A stretch of 64,000 bases of DNA. Origin: Metridium senile. Taxonomy: Eukaryota; Cnidaria; Anthozoa; Actiniaria; Metridiidae. The notes under the pieces were generated by a model. The model was not told the DNA's origin. It made no database searches and saw only the letters and a program-made list of their open reading frames with translations. Positions 12,076-24,437 of the stretch are shown one piece after another. The position numbers and the translations under genes are program-made. Where the stretch lies: NCBI GenBank assembly GCA_949775045.1, contig OX459101.1, forward strand, positions 9,389,101-9,453,100. The letters are read 5' to 3'. Within the stretch, counting starts at the first letter, position 1; each line of letters opens with the position of its first letter.

Positions 12076-13056
12076 AAACTAACTGATGCAAATTCAGTTA
12101 GTCACGAGCAAACTGATAACGCTCTAACACAGGCATATTATACGTATAGAAACCTATCCTGAGACACAAATAGGAAAACGTTATTATATTCAAGGAGATG
12201 ACAGAGCCAGAGTTGGGTTTTATTTTAGGCATTTTAACCCGCTTCGTATTTTGATGCATTGATTGGTAGTTTAAAATAGCATTAAAAATGTTTCATAAAT
12301 TCACATATTTACACAAAGCTATCCTGAGGCACTAATAGGAAAATGCGAAGAAGGACTAAATTGGTTGATTAATGTTAACAAAATGTTTGAAATGTGCACA
12401 AAAATAAACAAATAATCATTTAATTTTAGGTTATTTTAATGAGAAATGTCCTTATCCTAAATTTCATCATGTTGTTATTGAGAAAATGAAAGCTAAGTCT
12501 CAGAAACATTATTATCAAGAACCTTTTGAGAAATAAACGTCACGAAAATAAAGATCGACAGTTCTTGAGGCATTTGTGTTTTTTTTTGGGGGGGGGGGGG
12601 GGGGGGCTGTATGAATCTGCTAGACATATATTTCTATGTACCGGGATGCCTGTGTTACAAAGTGTTGACATTTCACCCCGTCCCCTCCCCCCAAAGAGCC
12701 GCTACGACGGTTCAGATTTGAGTATGCGATCTAGAGTTCGAAAACTCGAAAGCTTGAAAATTTGAAGTTGTTCTTGAAAATTGAACGTCAGAACAAGAAA
12801 GATAGATAGTTACTAAAGCAATTTGTGTAATTTTTGAGGCGATTTGGGCTGTTGAGAGTGGTTTTCAGACATGCCGATTTGAATGTTTTCATGCCATGTT
12901 GACGGTGTTCGCTTTGTAGGCTTCATGAAGGAAGTCACATTCTCTGACATTATGAAGAACAAAAATAGCTCATTAATCAAAATAAACTCAAGATTTCTGT
13001 TTGTAAGTGCTTGATAATATGCTATGATAATTCTGCACATCTTCTGTTTTGTGCTA

Positions 13057-15738
13057 GAAAGGACTTTATTTATTTTATTTATTTATTTATAAAGATTCTG
13101 GACAAGATTACAATATCCACGGAGAAAACGACAATAGGACACGAAGTCCCTTACAAAGTTCGTTCTCCAATGGTCAAACAAAACAAAACAAAACAAAACA
13201 ATAAGGCGAGAAATACAATGACAACACTAATAATCAAAAATTATAATAATCAACAAGTAAAATTATAGTAAAAGTGAAAGCAAAGCAAAGCTATAGAAAA
13301 AAGGGAAATGGGCGGAAAATGGGATAAGAGAGAGAAAAAAAAAAGATTAACAGTGGAGTAGATAACACTAACACGTGCATGCCGAAGACAGGTTAGAGCG
13401 GCGACACAAGGGACAGATTAAACGCCAAGTGCGAATGTTATGCACATCAAAAACATTGTTGAGGCGTTTAGTAAAGAGAATTTTAAGATGACGTTTAAAG
13501 GCAGAAGTAGAGTTAGAGAGGCGGATATCAGAAGGAAGAGAATTCCAGAGAGGACAGACACGCACAAAGTAAAAATCTCGAAAGGTAGAGGTGCGGGCAG
13601 GGAGAATACAGAGGTCAAGTCCACGACGAGTTTTAGAAGAAGAGAATGTGACAAACTGAGAGATGTCGAGCGATATCTCGTCTTTTAAGCAGCGAAAAAG
13701 GAAGAGAAGGTCAAGGTATTCGTAGAAGTAGGTGAGAGGCAGAAGCTTTAATTTAACAAGTCTTAGTTTGTAACTGAGGTCCATTCCACGGGTGATAAAT
13801 CGGGTAGCTCTTCTTTGTACACGTTCAAGGTTTTGCATATGGTAGATGGAACCGTAAGAAGACGGTGCCCATACCTGACTGGCGTAAGTCAGGATAGAGC
13901 GTACAAGAGCTATGAACAGTAAACGCTGAGAGTCGAAAGATAAGTTGCGAGAACAGTTTCTACGCAGGAACCCGAGCATTTTGTTCGATTTAGCAATGAT
14001 GGTGTTTATATGAAGTGACCAGTGAAGATCTTTGGAAACATAAATTCCCAGGTCACGACAAGTAGAGACAGTTTTGAGTTGTACTTCGTTGATATAGTAG
14101 GCTCGGTCTAGACTAATACGCTTTCGAGAAATGCGAAGATTCTCGCATTTGAGAGGTTGAAAGGTAAGCTCGTTAAGCATAGCCCAGTTAGAGACACGAA
14201 GTAGGTCGAGTTGTAAGTTAGTGACGTCGTCAAGTGAATTGACGACATTGTAACATTTCGTATCGTCAGCAAACATAGCAATACGAGAGAAGCAAAGACA
14301 GTCAGGAAGATCATTAATAAAAAGTATAAAGAGTATCGGCCCAAGTACGGACCCCTGGGGAACACCAGATTTGACAGATTGCCAAGAGCTAGTGATACCA
14401 TTAATAACAACACGCTGGCGACGGGATGATAAGTAGTCAGTAAACCAGCTCAGTAAAGTACCAGAAATACCATAGGCATGGAGCTTGCAGAGCAGGCGAG
14501 AATGGCATACAGTATCAAAAGCGCGAGTAAGGTCGAGATAAATAACGTCGATTTCATGGCCGCTGTCAAGCTCTCTGCCAATGTCATGCAGAACACTGAG
14601 CAACTGAGTGGTGCAAGATAGACCTTGACGAAAGCTGTGTTGGAGTGAAAACAAGCGGTTTTCTATGAAATCAACTAGTCGTCGAGCGACACATTTCTCA
14701 AGAACTTTAGAAAGTATAGGTAAAAGAGAGATGCCGCGGTAGTTAGCAAAAAAAGCCTTGCTACCTTTTTTAAAAACAGGTGAGAGATTGGCATCTTTCC
14801 ACTCAGATGGAAATTTGCCAGAAGATAACGACAGATTAAAGAGTTCACATACAGATAAGTAAATTTCATCAGCACATTCTACTAGTATTCGGGCGGGAAG
14901 GCCGTCCGGGCCAGTGGCTTTGCCAGTTTTAAGACATTTTAGCTCTCGTAGTATTACGTCAGGAGAAAGACTGATAGAATCTAGGACAGAGGGGTTTAAA
15001 GAGAGGCTGGAGGTGTCAGGCGTAGGAAGTAAACAATGAGAGTGATCAGTGAAGATTGAACAGAAGAAGTCTGAAAAGGCCTGAGCTTTACCTTGATCCG
15101 AAGTAACTTCAGTCTCCACATCTAAGTACATGGTGTCAGGAAAAGAGCTAAATTTAGATTTAGAGTTAAAAAAAGACCAGAAGGGCCTTGAGTTACTAAA
15201 TACATTTGAGGCAATAGAGGTAAGATAGGCTTTACGACTGGAACGAATCCAGTTCTTGATACGCTGACGTTGGCGACGAAATGCTTCAAAAACTACAGGA
15301 TCAGAAGACCCACGCACTGTTTTACGCCAAAAAGTTTTTTTCTTTTTGATAGCGTGAGCTATTTCGGGTGTAATCCAAGGCGCGCGTCCTGTTGTCTTGG
15401 ATTTACGCGTTGATACAAAAGAGTTAATTGTCTTGAAAAGCTTTTTCTTCCATGATTTCAGAGCATTGTCAATATCAGTTCCCGGGGGAACGCATAAAGG
15501 ATCAGCTTTGAGACTGTCCCGCAGGGAGTTAAAATCAGCATTCTTGTAGTCAAACTTTTCTCTGCTAGGTGCATTAATTAGTTTAGCGTTAACTAATAAG
15601 TCAAAATAAACACAGTTATGATCAGATGGAAGGCCAGAGTCCACAGAAATATTGTCAATAAGATCAGGGTTAGACGATAGAACAAGGTCCAAAATGTTGT
15701 TTCCTCTAGTTGGTAGATCAATGACTTGATATAGAAAG
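13057..15738 (-). mobile_element. CR1-like LINE, 3' portion with RT
   Basis: A minus-strand non-LTR retrotransposon segment. The frame runs from about 15738 to the stop at 13368 and encodes the last part of the endonuclease (LDLVLSSNPDLI, SGLPSDHN), then a full reverse transcriptase. RT landmarks are YLDLTRAFDT, SGVPQGSVLGP and the catalytic MFADDTKCY at about residue 470 of the 774-residue ATG-started frame. A CR1/jockey-type C-terminal region follows. The 3' UTR ends in ATTT-type short repeats at about 13057-13092, typical of CR1-like tails. The 5' end stops where the BEL element's 3' LTR begins (15744); the likely missing 5' part is at 23262-23736. The RT frame is uninterrupted, so the LINE was fairly young when it was disrupted. 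Confidence 0.85.
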
Positions 15739-15743
15739 GAGTC

Positions 15744-15918
15744 TGTTCCCTTGTAGAACTAGTCTTTGGTTCAATACGCTTTATTACAACGGATCACATA
15801 CAATTCACATAAATCTAATGTCAACACTTTCTTGTTTAGCCATGTGGTCTCTCCACGTCCGTTGCACACTATATGACTGAACCCGCCGCTCGGGCTTCCT
15901 GTGTCATTGTTGTCAACA
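15744..15918 (-). repeat. 3' LTR of the interrupted BEL/Pao element
   Basis: On the minus strand a purine tract (GAGAGGGGGA, 15930-15921) precedes TGTTGACAACAATG. The segment carries an AATAAAG polyadenylation-type signal and ends ...GGGAACA, giving a 175-bp TG...CA LTR. It directly abuts LINE endonuclease sequence. No second copy is visible at the other end of the element. Confidence 0.55.
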
Positions 15919-16061
15919 CATCCCCCTCTCGAATGTCTTAACATTCGTACTTATTTAACCTTATTAAACGATTATTACAATCAATCATGTCTCTATAATT
16001 GTATCTATAGTCTTTAACTGAACGTCTGATAAAATAGTTTAACATATGTATGTCTATATCT

Positions 16062-19000
16062 TCACACATATTCCAATGGGCATAAGCGATGTACTGGACG
16101 TAGATACTCCTTGCCTCTTGCGCGTACTCGTACTACTCTCACCAGGCCATCAGCTCCAGGGAGCACTTCTACAATACGACCGAGAGGCCAGTCACCTCGT
16201 TTGGCGTTGGGCTCGATAATCAGCACGACGTCGCCTTCGCTGAGATTTCTCTGTGGGTGAAACCATTTCTTTCGCACATTAAGACTTGGTAGAAATTCTT
16301 TTCTCCATCTTTTCCAAACTTGACTAATCAACTGCTGTACACGGTGCCATCGCTTTCGTGGGTTGGATACCTCGTCGTCGCCGGCTGCTTCTGCTGCAAA
16401 TGTTCCCCCCAACTGTCCAACGATGAAATGATTTGGCGTTAATGGGCACAAGTCATTAGCATCAGCACTTACATATGTTATTGGACGTGAATTTAGTAGT
16501 TGTTTCGCCCCACACATTGCTGTGTGAAGCTCCTCGTCTGTAATATCTGCGTCGCCGAGTATACCTTTGATTGCTTTCTTTGCACTCTTTATCATAGCTT
16601 CGAATACTCCACCGAAATGGGGACTTGCTGGAGGGTTGAACTTCCAATCAATATGCTGTCGTCGAGACGTCTCATGAGCAATCTTGTCTTGATCCAGGTT
16701 ATCGATTAATTCTCGAAGTTCACGTTCAGCTGCCACAAAATTGGTACCGTTGTCAGACACAACATAGGTTGGTGTCCCCCTCCTTGATGTCATCCGAGTA
16801 AAGGCATTAATACATGAATCAGTGTCTAATGAATAAGACATCTCCAAGTGCACGGCTCGTGTTGTGAGACACGTAAACAAACACAGGTATCTCTTTGTTT
16901 TCGATCTACCACGTCCATGCTTAGTAAGGTAAGGTCCACCGTAGTCAACACCAACACGCTCAAACGCTCTCATGGAAGAGGTAGCTCGTGGTCGTGGTAG
17001 AGGAGCCATCATTTGGCTAGCAGGCTTTGCTGTAAACCGTAGCCTACACATAGGGCAACGATTAATAATGTCGCGTACGACACGTCTTCCTTTAATGATC
17101 CAATATTTTACACGTAATTCTGTCAATGCATGCTCAACACCTGAACCATGTCCAAGTCCTTCGTGGACAGTTCGAACAATAAGCTTGGTCAATGAGTGGT
17201 TTTTCGGTAAGATAATGGGATACCTTGTAACAAAAGGTAAGTCTGCATTGCAAAGTCGTCCGTTCATACGTAGAAGTCCATCATCACCTGTTACGGGATT
17301 CAATCGTTCGAGACACTTCTCACCTTTGACAGTCTGAAATCCATCTGTCTGCGCACGTTTAAGCCACAAGATTTCTGCTTTATTTACTTCTTCAGCTGAT
17401 AATGTTCTTGTTTGAATTCTAGACTCTACTCGCTGTCGGCAATTCGTTACAAACCGTAAGATCCATCCAGTAACACGCACCAGGTGTTGAAAGTCTGAGA
17501 AGTTACTTGGGTCAAGAACATCCTTGGATTCTTGGGTCATGTGCATCCTAGCTGTTTTCGACTTCTCTAGGTCATCTTTCTCACTTGCTTGTGTATTTGG
17601 TAAACGAACTGGCCATTCTGATTCATCCCTTTTCAGGAACTTGGGACCTTCTTTCCAATGTTCGCTGTCTGTCAACTCAGATGACTTCATTCCCCTTGTA
17701 GGGAGGTCTGCTGGGTTTAACTTACCCGGGACATGCCTCCATTGCTCAGGTTGCGTATGAGAGTGTATCTCACTTATTCGATTGGCAACAAATGGCTTGA
17801 AGTTTCTACTCTGATTTCGCACCCAGTAAACCACGTTTGTCGAATCAGTCTAGAAGACAACTTTGTCAACACACAAGGACTTTAGGATTGAGGTAGACAG
17901 TCGAGTAGAAATCACTGCACCCATAAGTTCAAGTCTAGGAATAGTCATCGCCTTAATTGGCGCAACACGGCTTTTTGATGCAATAAGACATGATGTAGGC
18001 ATCAATTCTTCATAGAGACAAACTAAATAAGCCGCGGATGCATACGCATCCTTCGAGGCATCACAGAACATATGAAGCTGAACTTCAGTAGGCTTTGGCT
18101 GACGTAGACATCTCGGTATTTCAAAGGTTGATAGATGAGGTAGTTCATCAACCCAGTCCTTCCATTTCACCCCTAAGTCGTTGGGTAATGGGTCATCCCA
18201 CGCAAGACCGGCTGTCCATATCTCCTGTAGTAGTATCTTGGCTCTCACAGTGAATGGAGATAAGAACTGCAGTGGGTCGAACAATGTGGATATTGCGCTT
18301 AGAACATCTCTCTTCGTCGGTACTTTCATAGTGTCTGGGGCTTGAACGTTGAAGGTGAACACGTCGGTTTCTGGTTTCCAGAGGACTCCCAACGTCTTGA
18401 CTCTACACTTAGGCTGTCCGTCTTGAATGTTGAGGCTCGGTAGTCTTTCATTCTCGGGGACGTCTTCAATTACTGTCACATCATTTGAAGACCACTTTCG
18501 CAATTTAAATCCTGCAGTAGACAGAAGCTCGGAAAGTTGTCGTCTCAATTTCTTTGCCTCCTCTGCATCCTCACAAGAGTCAAGAACGTCATCCACGTAC
18601 ATAGAATTGTTGATGGTATCTGCTGCTTCAGGATATTCAGATGCATGGGACTCGGCGTGGTTGTGAATGACGAACTGAGCACAGAACGGAGAAGATGTGT
18701 TGCCAAACACTAGTCGTTGAAACTCGTAGACTTGCGGTTCCTGTGAGTCATCAAGGTTCCGCCAAAGGAATCTGTGGTATCGTCGCTCTTTTTCTGACAA
18801 GCCAACTTGAAGAAACATCTCAGATATATCTCCCGATATTGCTACCGGGGAACGTCTGAACCTTGTCAACACATTTGTCAAGTCCCTTTGAAGTTTAGGA
18901 CCTGCTCGTATGGCATCGTTTAAGCTTTTACCTTCATGTTTGGCCGCTGCGTCAAACACTATCCGTACCTTTGTCGTCTCTCTGTCTTCCTTTACGACAG

Positions 19001-20123
19001 CAAAATGCGGAAGGAACCACTGGTCGTCATCATCACTTTTTTCTACCTTTTTGATATATCCTTTCTTCTCGTAGTCTTCTATTACTTTGCTGTACGCTTG
19101 TATGGCTTCAGGGCCTTTTCGTAGTAATGACTTTTCTTGATTTTTCAATCGGGTAAATGCAACATCGTAGTTATTCGTAAGTTGTGGTTCGCCTTCCTTC
19201 CAAGGAATACCAATAGAATATCGGTCATTACTGAAGTGTAGGGTGCCGCTTGCTGTGCTCAGCGCAGCTTTCTCTTCCGGGCTCTTCTCATTAGTCGCTG
19301 TGTCTTTGATGCCGATGGCTTCAAGCTCCCAGAACCGCTTTAGAAACGAGTCGTCTGTGGCAGTCGTCTGGCTAGCATGATACGTACGAGTGAAGTGCGA
19401 TTTACACTTGCGTCGATACTCTTCGACAAGAGTAGGTCCAAAACATACCCAACCTAAGTTGGTAAGTCTGGCAATAGGGTCATCATTCCTATTACCGTGC
19501 GTTTCTTTCAAAACACGATGGAATACAGGATGATCACTTCCGATCAAAACATCTATCTGTCGTCGTTGTGCAACATTATGAAACAGTATAGACTTGAGGT
19601 GTGGCCATTTTTCCTTTAACTTAGACCACTCGAATGCAGGTGTGTCACTTGTAATAGTGTCTAAGACACTGGCTTGTACATTTGCGCAAAAGTCATTGTT
19701 AACACTGGAAACTGTTAAGTTGACTTGACGTGAATTCTTCTTTAATTCGGCACCGCCTGTGCCAGAGATGACGAGGTCTTTATACTCTCCTTGAAGCTTG
19801 AGCTCTTCAGCTGCAGCTTCTGTCACATAAGAACCTGTCGAGCATGGGTCTAACATCACATTTACTCTCAATCTACTACTTCCATTGGCAATAACAGCTG
19901 GCAAAATCATTAAGGCGACTGTATCTTCTTGTCGTGTCGTGTGTGTTCTAGCATTCAAAGGAGCTTGGCAGTTAGGGAATCCTTGAAACGTTGGCTGCGG
20001 TGGTTGACTGTACTCTGAATGTGGCGCAGGACCCCCGAAGACATGCATTGTTCCACCTTGGGGCTGAGGGAAGGTCGTATTTTGATACTCTTGGTTGCTA
20101 CGTTCATGAAGATAGCTGGGCAT
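16062..20123 (-). pseudogene. BEL/Pao pol remnant: protease, RT, RNase H, integrase
   Basis: First block 20123-17850: a protease-like segment near residue 91 reading LDPCSTGSYV, where the usual Asp-Thr/Ser-Gly triad is not plain; RT with YVDD at about residue 508; RNase H start at HMFCDASKDAYA. A TAG stop at about 17850-17852 falls at a residue that is normally a conserved tryptophan in this family and ends the frame. Second block 17834-16062: the end of RNase H, an H2C2 zinc finger (HEGLGH...CPMC), integrase catalytic Asp residues in DYGGPY and SDNGTNF followed by a Glu-containing helix, and the C-terminal DUF5641-like region ending near CPLEYV. One substitution splits the two blocks. Confidence 0.85.
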
Positions 20124-20126
20124 TCA

Positions 20127-21437
20127 ATATTGACAAGGGTAAAGTAAACGCTGTTGTGTTTCTAGATCTGAAAAAAGCGTTTGATACCGTAGATCATGCC
20201 ATTCTCTTATCAAAATTACAATTCTATGGTATCAAAGGGATTGCTAATGATTGGTTCAGGTCCTATCTTCACAATCGCAATCAAAAGTGTTTGGTGAATG
20301 ACCATTTGTCTGGTAATTATTCATTATCATGTGGCATTCCCCAAGGGACTATTCTGGGACCTTTACTATTCATTATTTACATCAATGACCTTTCAAATTG
20401 TCTAGCCCATTGTCAGCCCAGATCGTACGCAGATGACACTCATTTAACTTTCGCATCAAATAATGTCGTCGACATTGATAATTATCTCAATAGAGACTTA
20501 AACAGCGTCAACGACTGGCTAACTGCTAATAAGCTTACTCTAAACAATTCCAAGACCGAATTTATGTTGATAGGCTCACAACAAAGACTTGCGACTCTGG
20601 AGACTGTTCCCTCATTAGTGATTAACGGGTCCTCTATTAAACAGGTCTCCAATGCCAAGTCTCTTGGAGTACATATTGACAACAATTTATCTTGGAATGT
20701 ACATATCGATAAGTTGTGTAGAAAGATTGCCTCCGGTATTGGAGCTCTTAAACGGATAAGGCCCTTTGTTTCACCCAAGACATTACAATCTATCTTTACT
20801 TCATTAATTCAACCGCACTTTGATTATTGTAGTGTTGTATGGGGAAATTGTGGCATAACTCTTTCTACAAAACTGCAAAAACTGCAAAATCGCGCCGCTC
20901 GCGTTTTAACTTATTCTAGCTATGATACTGATGCCGACGAACTTTTCAAATTATTGGGTTGGAAAAAACTAGAATGCCAACGTAAGGTTCAAACTGCTGT
21001 CATGGTCTATAAATCTCTGAATGGTTTAGCACCTGATTATCTCGCCTCTAAATTTATAGATCGTGACAGCGTTACTAATTACTCTCTCTGTAACACCAAA
21101 GGAAAACTGTCTGTTCCATTGCCTCGTACCAACTATCGCAAAAATGCTTTCAGTTATAAAGGTGCGGTGCTTTGGAACAGCTTGCCAATAAACCTACGAC
21201 AAGCACAATCCCTTAGTGATTTTCGGACTGGCTGTTCCCAACACTTCAGCTAGCTCAACTCCTTTATACACGGCACTCTTGAAAAGCAGGAACTTTTTTT
21301 TTTATCATATTTATCCATTCTTTGTTTATATTTATATATATCTTATTACATCATTATTTTCTCTATATATTTATTTATTTTTATTCATTGTATAACTGAA
21401 GAGTTTTTCCGTGTTTAAATAAAGTTATTATTATTGC
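20127..21437 (+). mobile_element. 5'-truncated LINE fragment nested in the BEL element
   Basis: The plus-strand coding runs from about 20135 to the stop at 21253. It covers RT from FLDLKKAFDTVDHA through CGIPQGTILGP and the catalytic SYADDTHL, plus the C-terminal domain (VVWGNCG, LQNRAARVL, LWNSLP). Endonuclease and the first RT motifs are absent, as expected for 5' truncation during target-primed reverse transcription. The 3' end carries AATAAAG and a short ATT repeat at about 21417-21437. An upstream ATG at 19991 is only antisense to BEL coding and is not part of the LINE. It separates the BEL zinc-knuckle region from the protease region. Confidence 0.85.
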
Positions 21438-23185
21438 TATGTTGATTGCTGTTACATCCACCGATACCGCATCGTCTTGCGTTAGGGCATTTGTTTGAAA
21501 AATGACCTGAAGCTAAGCATCTGAAACAACGTTTATTCTTTACGATGAGTGTTTTTCTATCAGGAACTGATAACGACTTGAAGGCCTGACAACTCCATGG
21601 TGGGTGATTTTCTTCACAAGAAGCAACGACGCATTTTCGTGTTCTCGTTGTGGTGTTGTAACCTCTTGTGCGTTGTCTGTCATCTCTTTTGTCAGGCTTT
21701 TTCTCATCACTTCTGTCGTGTTTCTTCTTGCTAAGGCCGGTGGTTTCTTCTTTCGTCTCTTCCATCACTTGGACTCTTAATTCAATCCATTCAACAAGCG
21801 AAGAAAAGTTGTCTTGCAGTGAATGTTCAATAAGCCAATGCTTATAGGAGTGGATATGTTCCTCTGGTAACTTTTCTTTAGCTGTAAGATTGAGCTTGTG
21901 GCCGGTAAGCTCTACTCCAGGACCGCCGTCTTCTAAAGCTATGGCAACCCTCTCTAAGACTGTCAAGAAGTCTTCCATGTCTTCTAAATTGCCTTGTCTT
22001 ATCTTTTTCCAGCCGCGTAGAGTGGTCATGTGTTTAATCTGTAATCGCCGTTCTCCTCCGTATTTCTTCTCTAGTTTGGATTTTGCTCTGTTGTAGGCAT
22101 TCTCTGAGAATCCCAAGTCTTTCACCATTTTCAGTGCTTTACCGGACAGACAGTTCTGTAGTCTTAACATCTTTTCACTTACAGGGATTTCAGCTTTGTC
22201 AACGATTGACATAAATGCGGCTTTCCATCCTTCGTAGTCTGCTTTATCTTCTCCAGAGAACGTGGGAAGATCGACACCTTTTAGTTTGACAGGTGCGACA
22301 GTTTGACGAGAATTATGCGGCGTATAAGGCGTGCTTTTCGCTATATATTGGACTGTTATTTGCTTCCCAGACGGGGAGGCCTGGGTACGAGTTTGTCACC
22401 TCACAACTTAATTCAGAATGCACGCTTTGTTTTGCCGACGCGTTCGCTCTTGCTTTAGACAAATCTGCTAATTTCTTTGCTTCTTCTGTTCTCTGTTGCA
22501 TTAATTCTAGCTCGGCTAGCTGCTGCCGAAATTCTGTCTCTTTCTGTCTTTGCTCTCGTTGCATAGCAACAAGCCTTTCGTTGGCAGCCTGCGCCGCTAA
22601 ACGTGCTCTCTCGACATCAGACGGCGATTTTGACTTTACTGAGCTTTGGTATTTACTAGAATTAAATGAACTGACTGAAAGACTATCAGATTTATCCTCG
22701 CCTTGCAATAATCTTTCTTCGATATGACTTTTTGCTGCTTTAACGAGCGAATAAACATCATTTTCAATGTCATTTAGTTCTTGGTCTAATGTCTCGATTG
22801 CCGTGTCAATGTCTGGAAATCGCACGTGCTCTACAGCGGCTAAATCTATCGCATAACTCTCTTTCAAAGCAATAATTATCTTCTCAACAATGTCAAACTC
22901 TGACTCTACTTTCTTTATTTGACGTCTTACAGTGTTTTTACTTTGAAAAGTTTCATTTATGATAAGATTATGAAGACAATTTCTAGCTTTTGTTAATCTG
23001 CTTTTCGACGATTTCTTTTGATTTCTTAAATGTTGAATTCGTTGACTCACCGTCGCTTGTTTTTCACTTATTTGACTTGATTTTACCTCTAAATCCTCAG
23101 GATCTTTCACTTCAGCGTTATTAGCCTCGTCATTGTCCTCAGTAGTCTGGAAATCTCCGTTTGAAGCCATAATAGTCGATGTCAA
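21438..23185 (-). pseudogene. BEL/Pao gag remnant
   Basis: Frame 23185-22313 (290 residues) is charged and coiled-coil rich (QREQRQKETEFRQQLAELE), as in BEL gag N-termini. The continuing sequence (PTFSGEDKADYEGWK, a DUF1759-type domain) lies in another frame that opens at about 22330 and runs as 22212-21438. It ends in a zinc-knuckle-rich region (CFRCLASGHFSNKC) and GIGGCNSNQH, just before the LINE insertion. A single shift at about 22320-22400 therefore breaks gag. Confidence 0.8.
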
Positions 23186-23261
23186 ACCTGGGTCGTCGTA
23201 GTTCGTCGCTCGATAACTCTAAAACCCGTCGTAATTCGCTGCTCGATGACTCTTGCCCTGT

Positions 23262-23736
23262 AGCAAACGGCAACAAATACAAGTTTGTTTGATGACAGTT
23301 TAATTTCCGCAGCAATTGTTTCGCCAGGCAAAGAGAATATGTTGTTAACGGTAAATCGTTTGTTGATGCCAAGTAAGGCTCCACCACCAGACCAGCCGTC
23401 TCTGTCTTTACGTAAAATATCATAACCTTGTGGAAGTATTTCGATGTCGAGTACAGTTGGATTAAGCCATGTTTCAGTAACGGCGACCAAGTCAATGTCA
23501 GAGCCATAAACAACGTCCTTAAGCATGGATAGTTTACATTCCTTCGAACCGTCGTCATTAAGGGCAAAAGCCTTTAAACTCCTCACATTTTGGTAAAAAC
23601 AAGAGATAGATCCATCGCTGGATGGTCCTGGTTGCGGACAGATGTCATTGCTTTGAAGAATAAGTAATTTAGATACGTTAAACAGCAAAAACAAAAAGTG
23701 AAAGCTAGAGCGAAGATTAGCGTGTCTTCCCGCCAT
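23262..23736 (-). pseudogene. LINE endonuclease N-terminal fragment
   Basis: Minus-strand coding from 23736 shows a hydrophobic start, then DICPQPGPSS, CFYQNVRSLK and VAVTETWLNP, the hallmark first motifs of an apurinic-type LINE endonuclease, ending near VFVAVCYRA at 23262. Beyond that the reading frame continues only into BEL leader sequence. Orientation and content make it the likely missing 5' part of the LINE at 13057-15738. Confidence 0.75.
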
Positions 23737-23739
23737 TAC

Positions 23740-24430
23740 TGCCGCTGACCTGATGACTTCTCTAACGGCGGATCATTCCGGCCAAGATATCCTCGTCTTT
23801 ATATATAAAAAAATAGCAAATGCAAGCTATATTTCGGGTGTCAACCATGTTATACAGCAACTAACAATAGGGAATGTGTCGCCGATCATCAGTCCAAAAT
23901 ATATACTGCTTTCTGAGGGATCAGAGTTAAACGAGTAAACGCGAGTCGATGTTCGACCTAACAATTTACTCGTCATTTTCACAATGACTCGTCTTCACAT
24001 ATTATCCAAAATAATGCAACGCCAATCATCGTCAGTCTCGTCAATCATATCACAAATAAAAACAAGTTTTCATTTCAATCGATATTTATTCGTTCGTATT
24101 AACCTTCGGTCAGCGATCGTTGCCCATGCGCTGTCATGCACTACTAGGAACGCCTGGGACCTGACCCTCCAATTTGAGGACCACGACAAAGACGACGACG
24201 ACGACGACGAAGAACCGTTTGCATTTTTAGACTCGAGCTACCACAGGTAGCCCGAGTAATAAACTATTTTCTTTAAAAGAGTATAGACACATACAAAGAA
24301 TTCTAAAATGTAGAGGTAAATTACAAATGCATTACAAGATGTGCGTCACATTTTAAGAAAACAGACCGGTAAACAGGCCATGCAGCAAAAGCTATAGTCA
24401 ACTAGTCAACGTCGTGCTAGAGTGAGTACG
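23740..24430. other. No gene seen; likely LINE 5' flank
   Basis: No coding region is supported. It holds a short GAC microsatellite at about 24190-24211 and a 29-nt hairpin, ACTCGAGCTACCACAGGTAG..., at about 24229-24257. It may include the 5' UTR of the LINE whose endonuclease begins at 23736. Confidence 0.35.
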
Positions 24431-24437
24431 GACGTGC

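Larger units (their letters stand above)
10740..13056. other. Repeat-rich stretch without genes
   Basis: No coding exon is supported. The stretch holds the 138-bp tandem repeat (11337-11750), the palindromic element at about 11905-12075 and a poly-G tract at about 12586-12606. The remainder is AT-rich with no recognisable feature. Confidence 0.5.
15744..23261 (-). mobile_element. Degraded BEL/Pao LTR retrotransposon
   Basis: In minus-strand order: gag (23185-21438), protease-RT-RNase H (20123-17850), integrase (17834-16062), polypurine tract and 3' LTR. It is dead: the 5' LTR is missing, gag carries a frameshift, a LINE fragment (20127-21437) splits gag from protease, and an in-frame stop separates RNase H from integrase. 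It lies inside a LINE of the same orientation. The outer boundary at about 23262 is where LINE endonuclease coding stops being recognisable. Confidence 0.8.

Noticed and set aside
19991..20134. N-terminal extension of the plus-strand RT ORF
   Set aside because: This part is antisense to BEL pol coding; RT similarity only begins at about 20135 where the LINE insertion starts.
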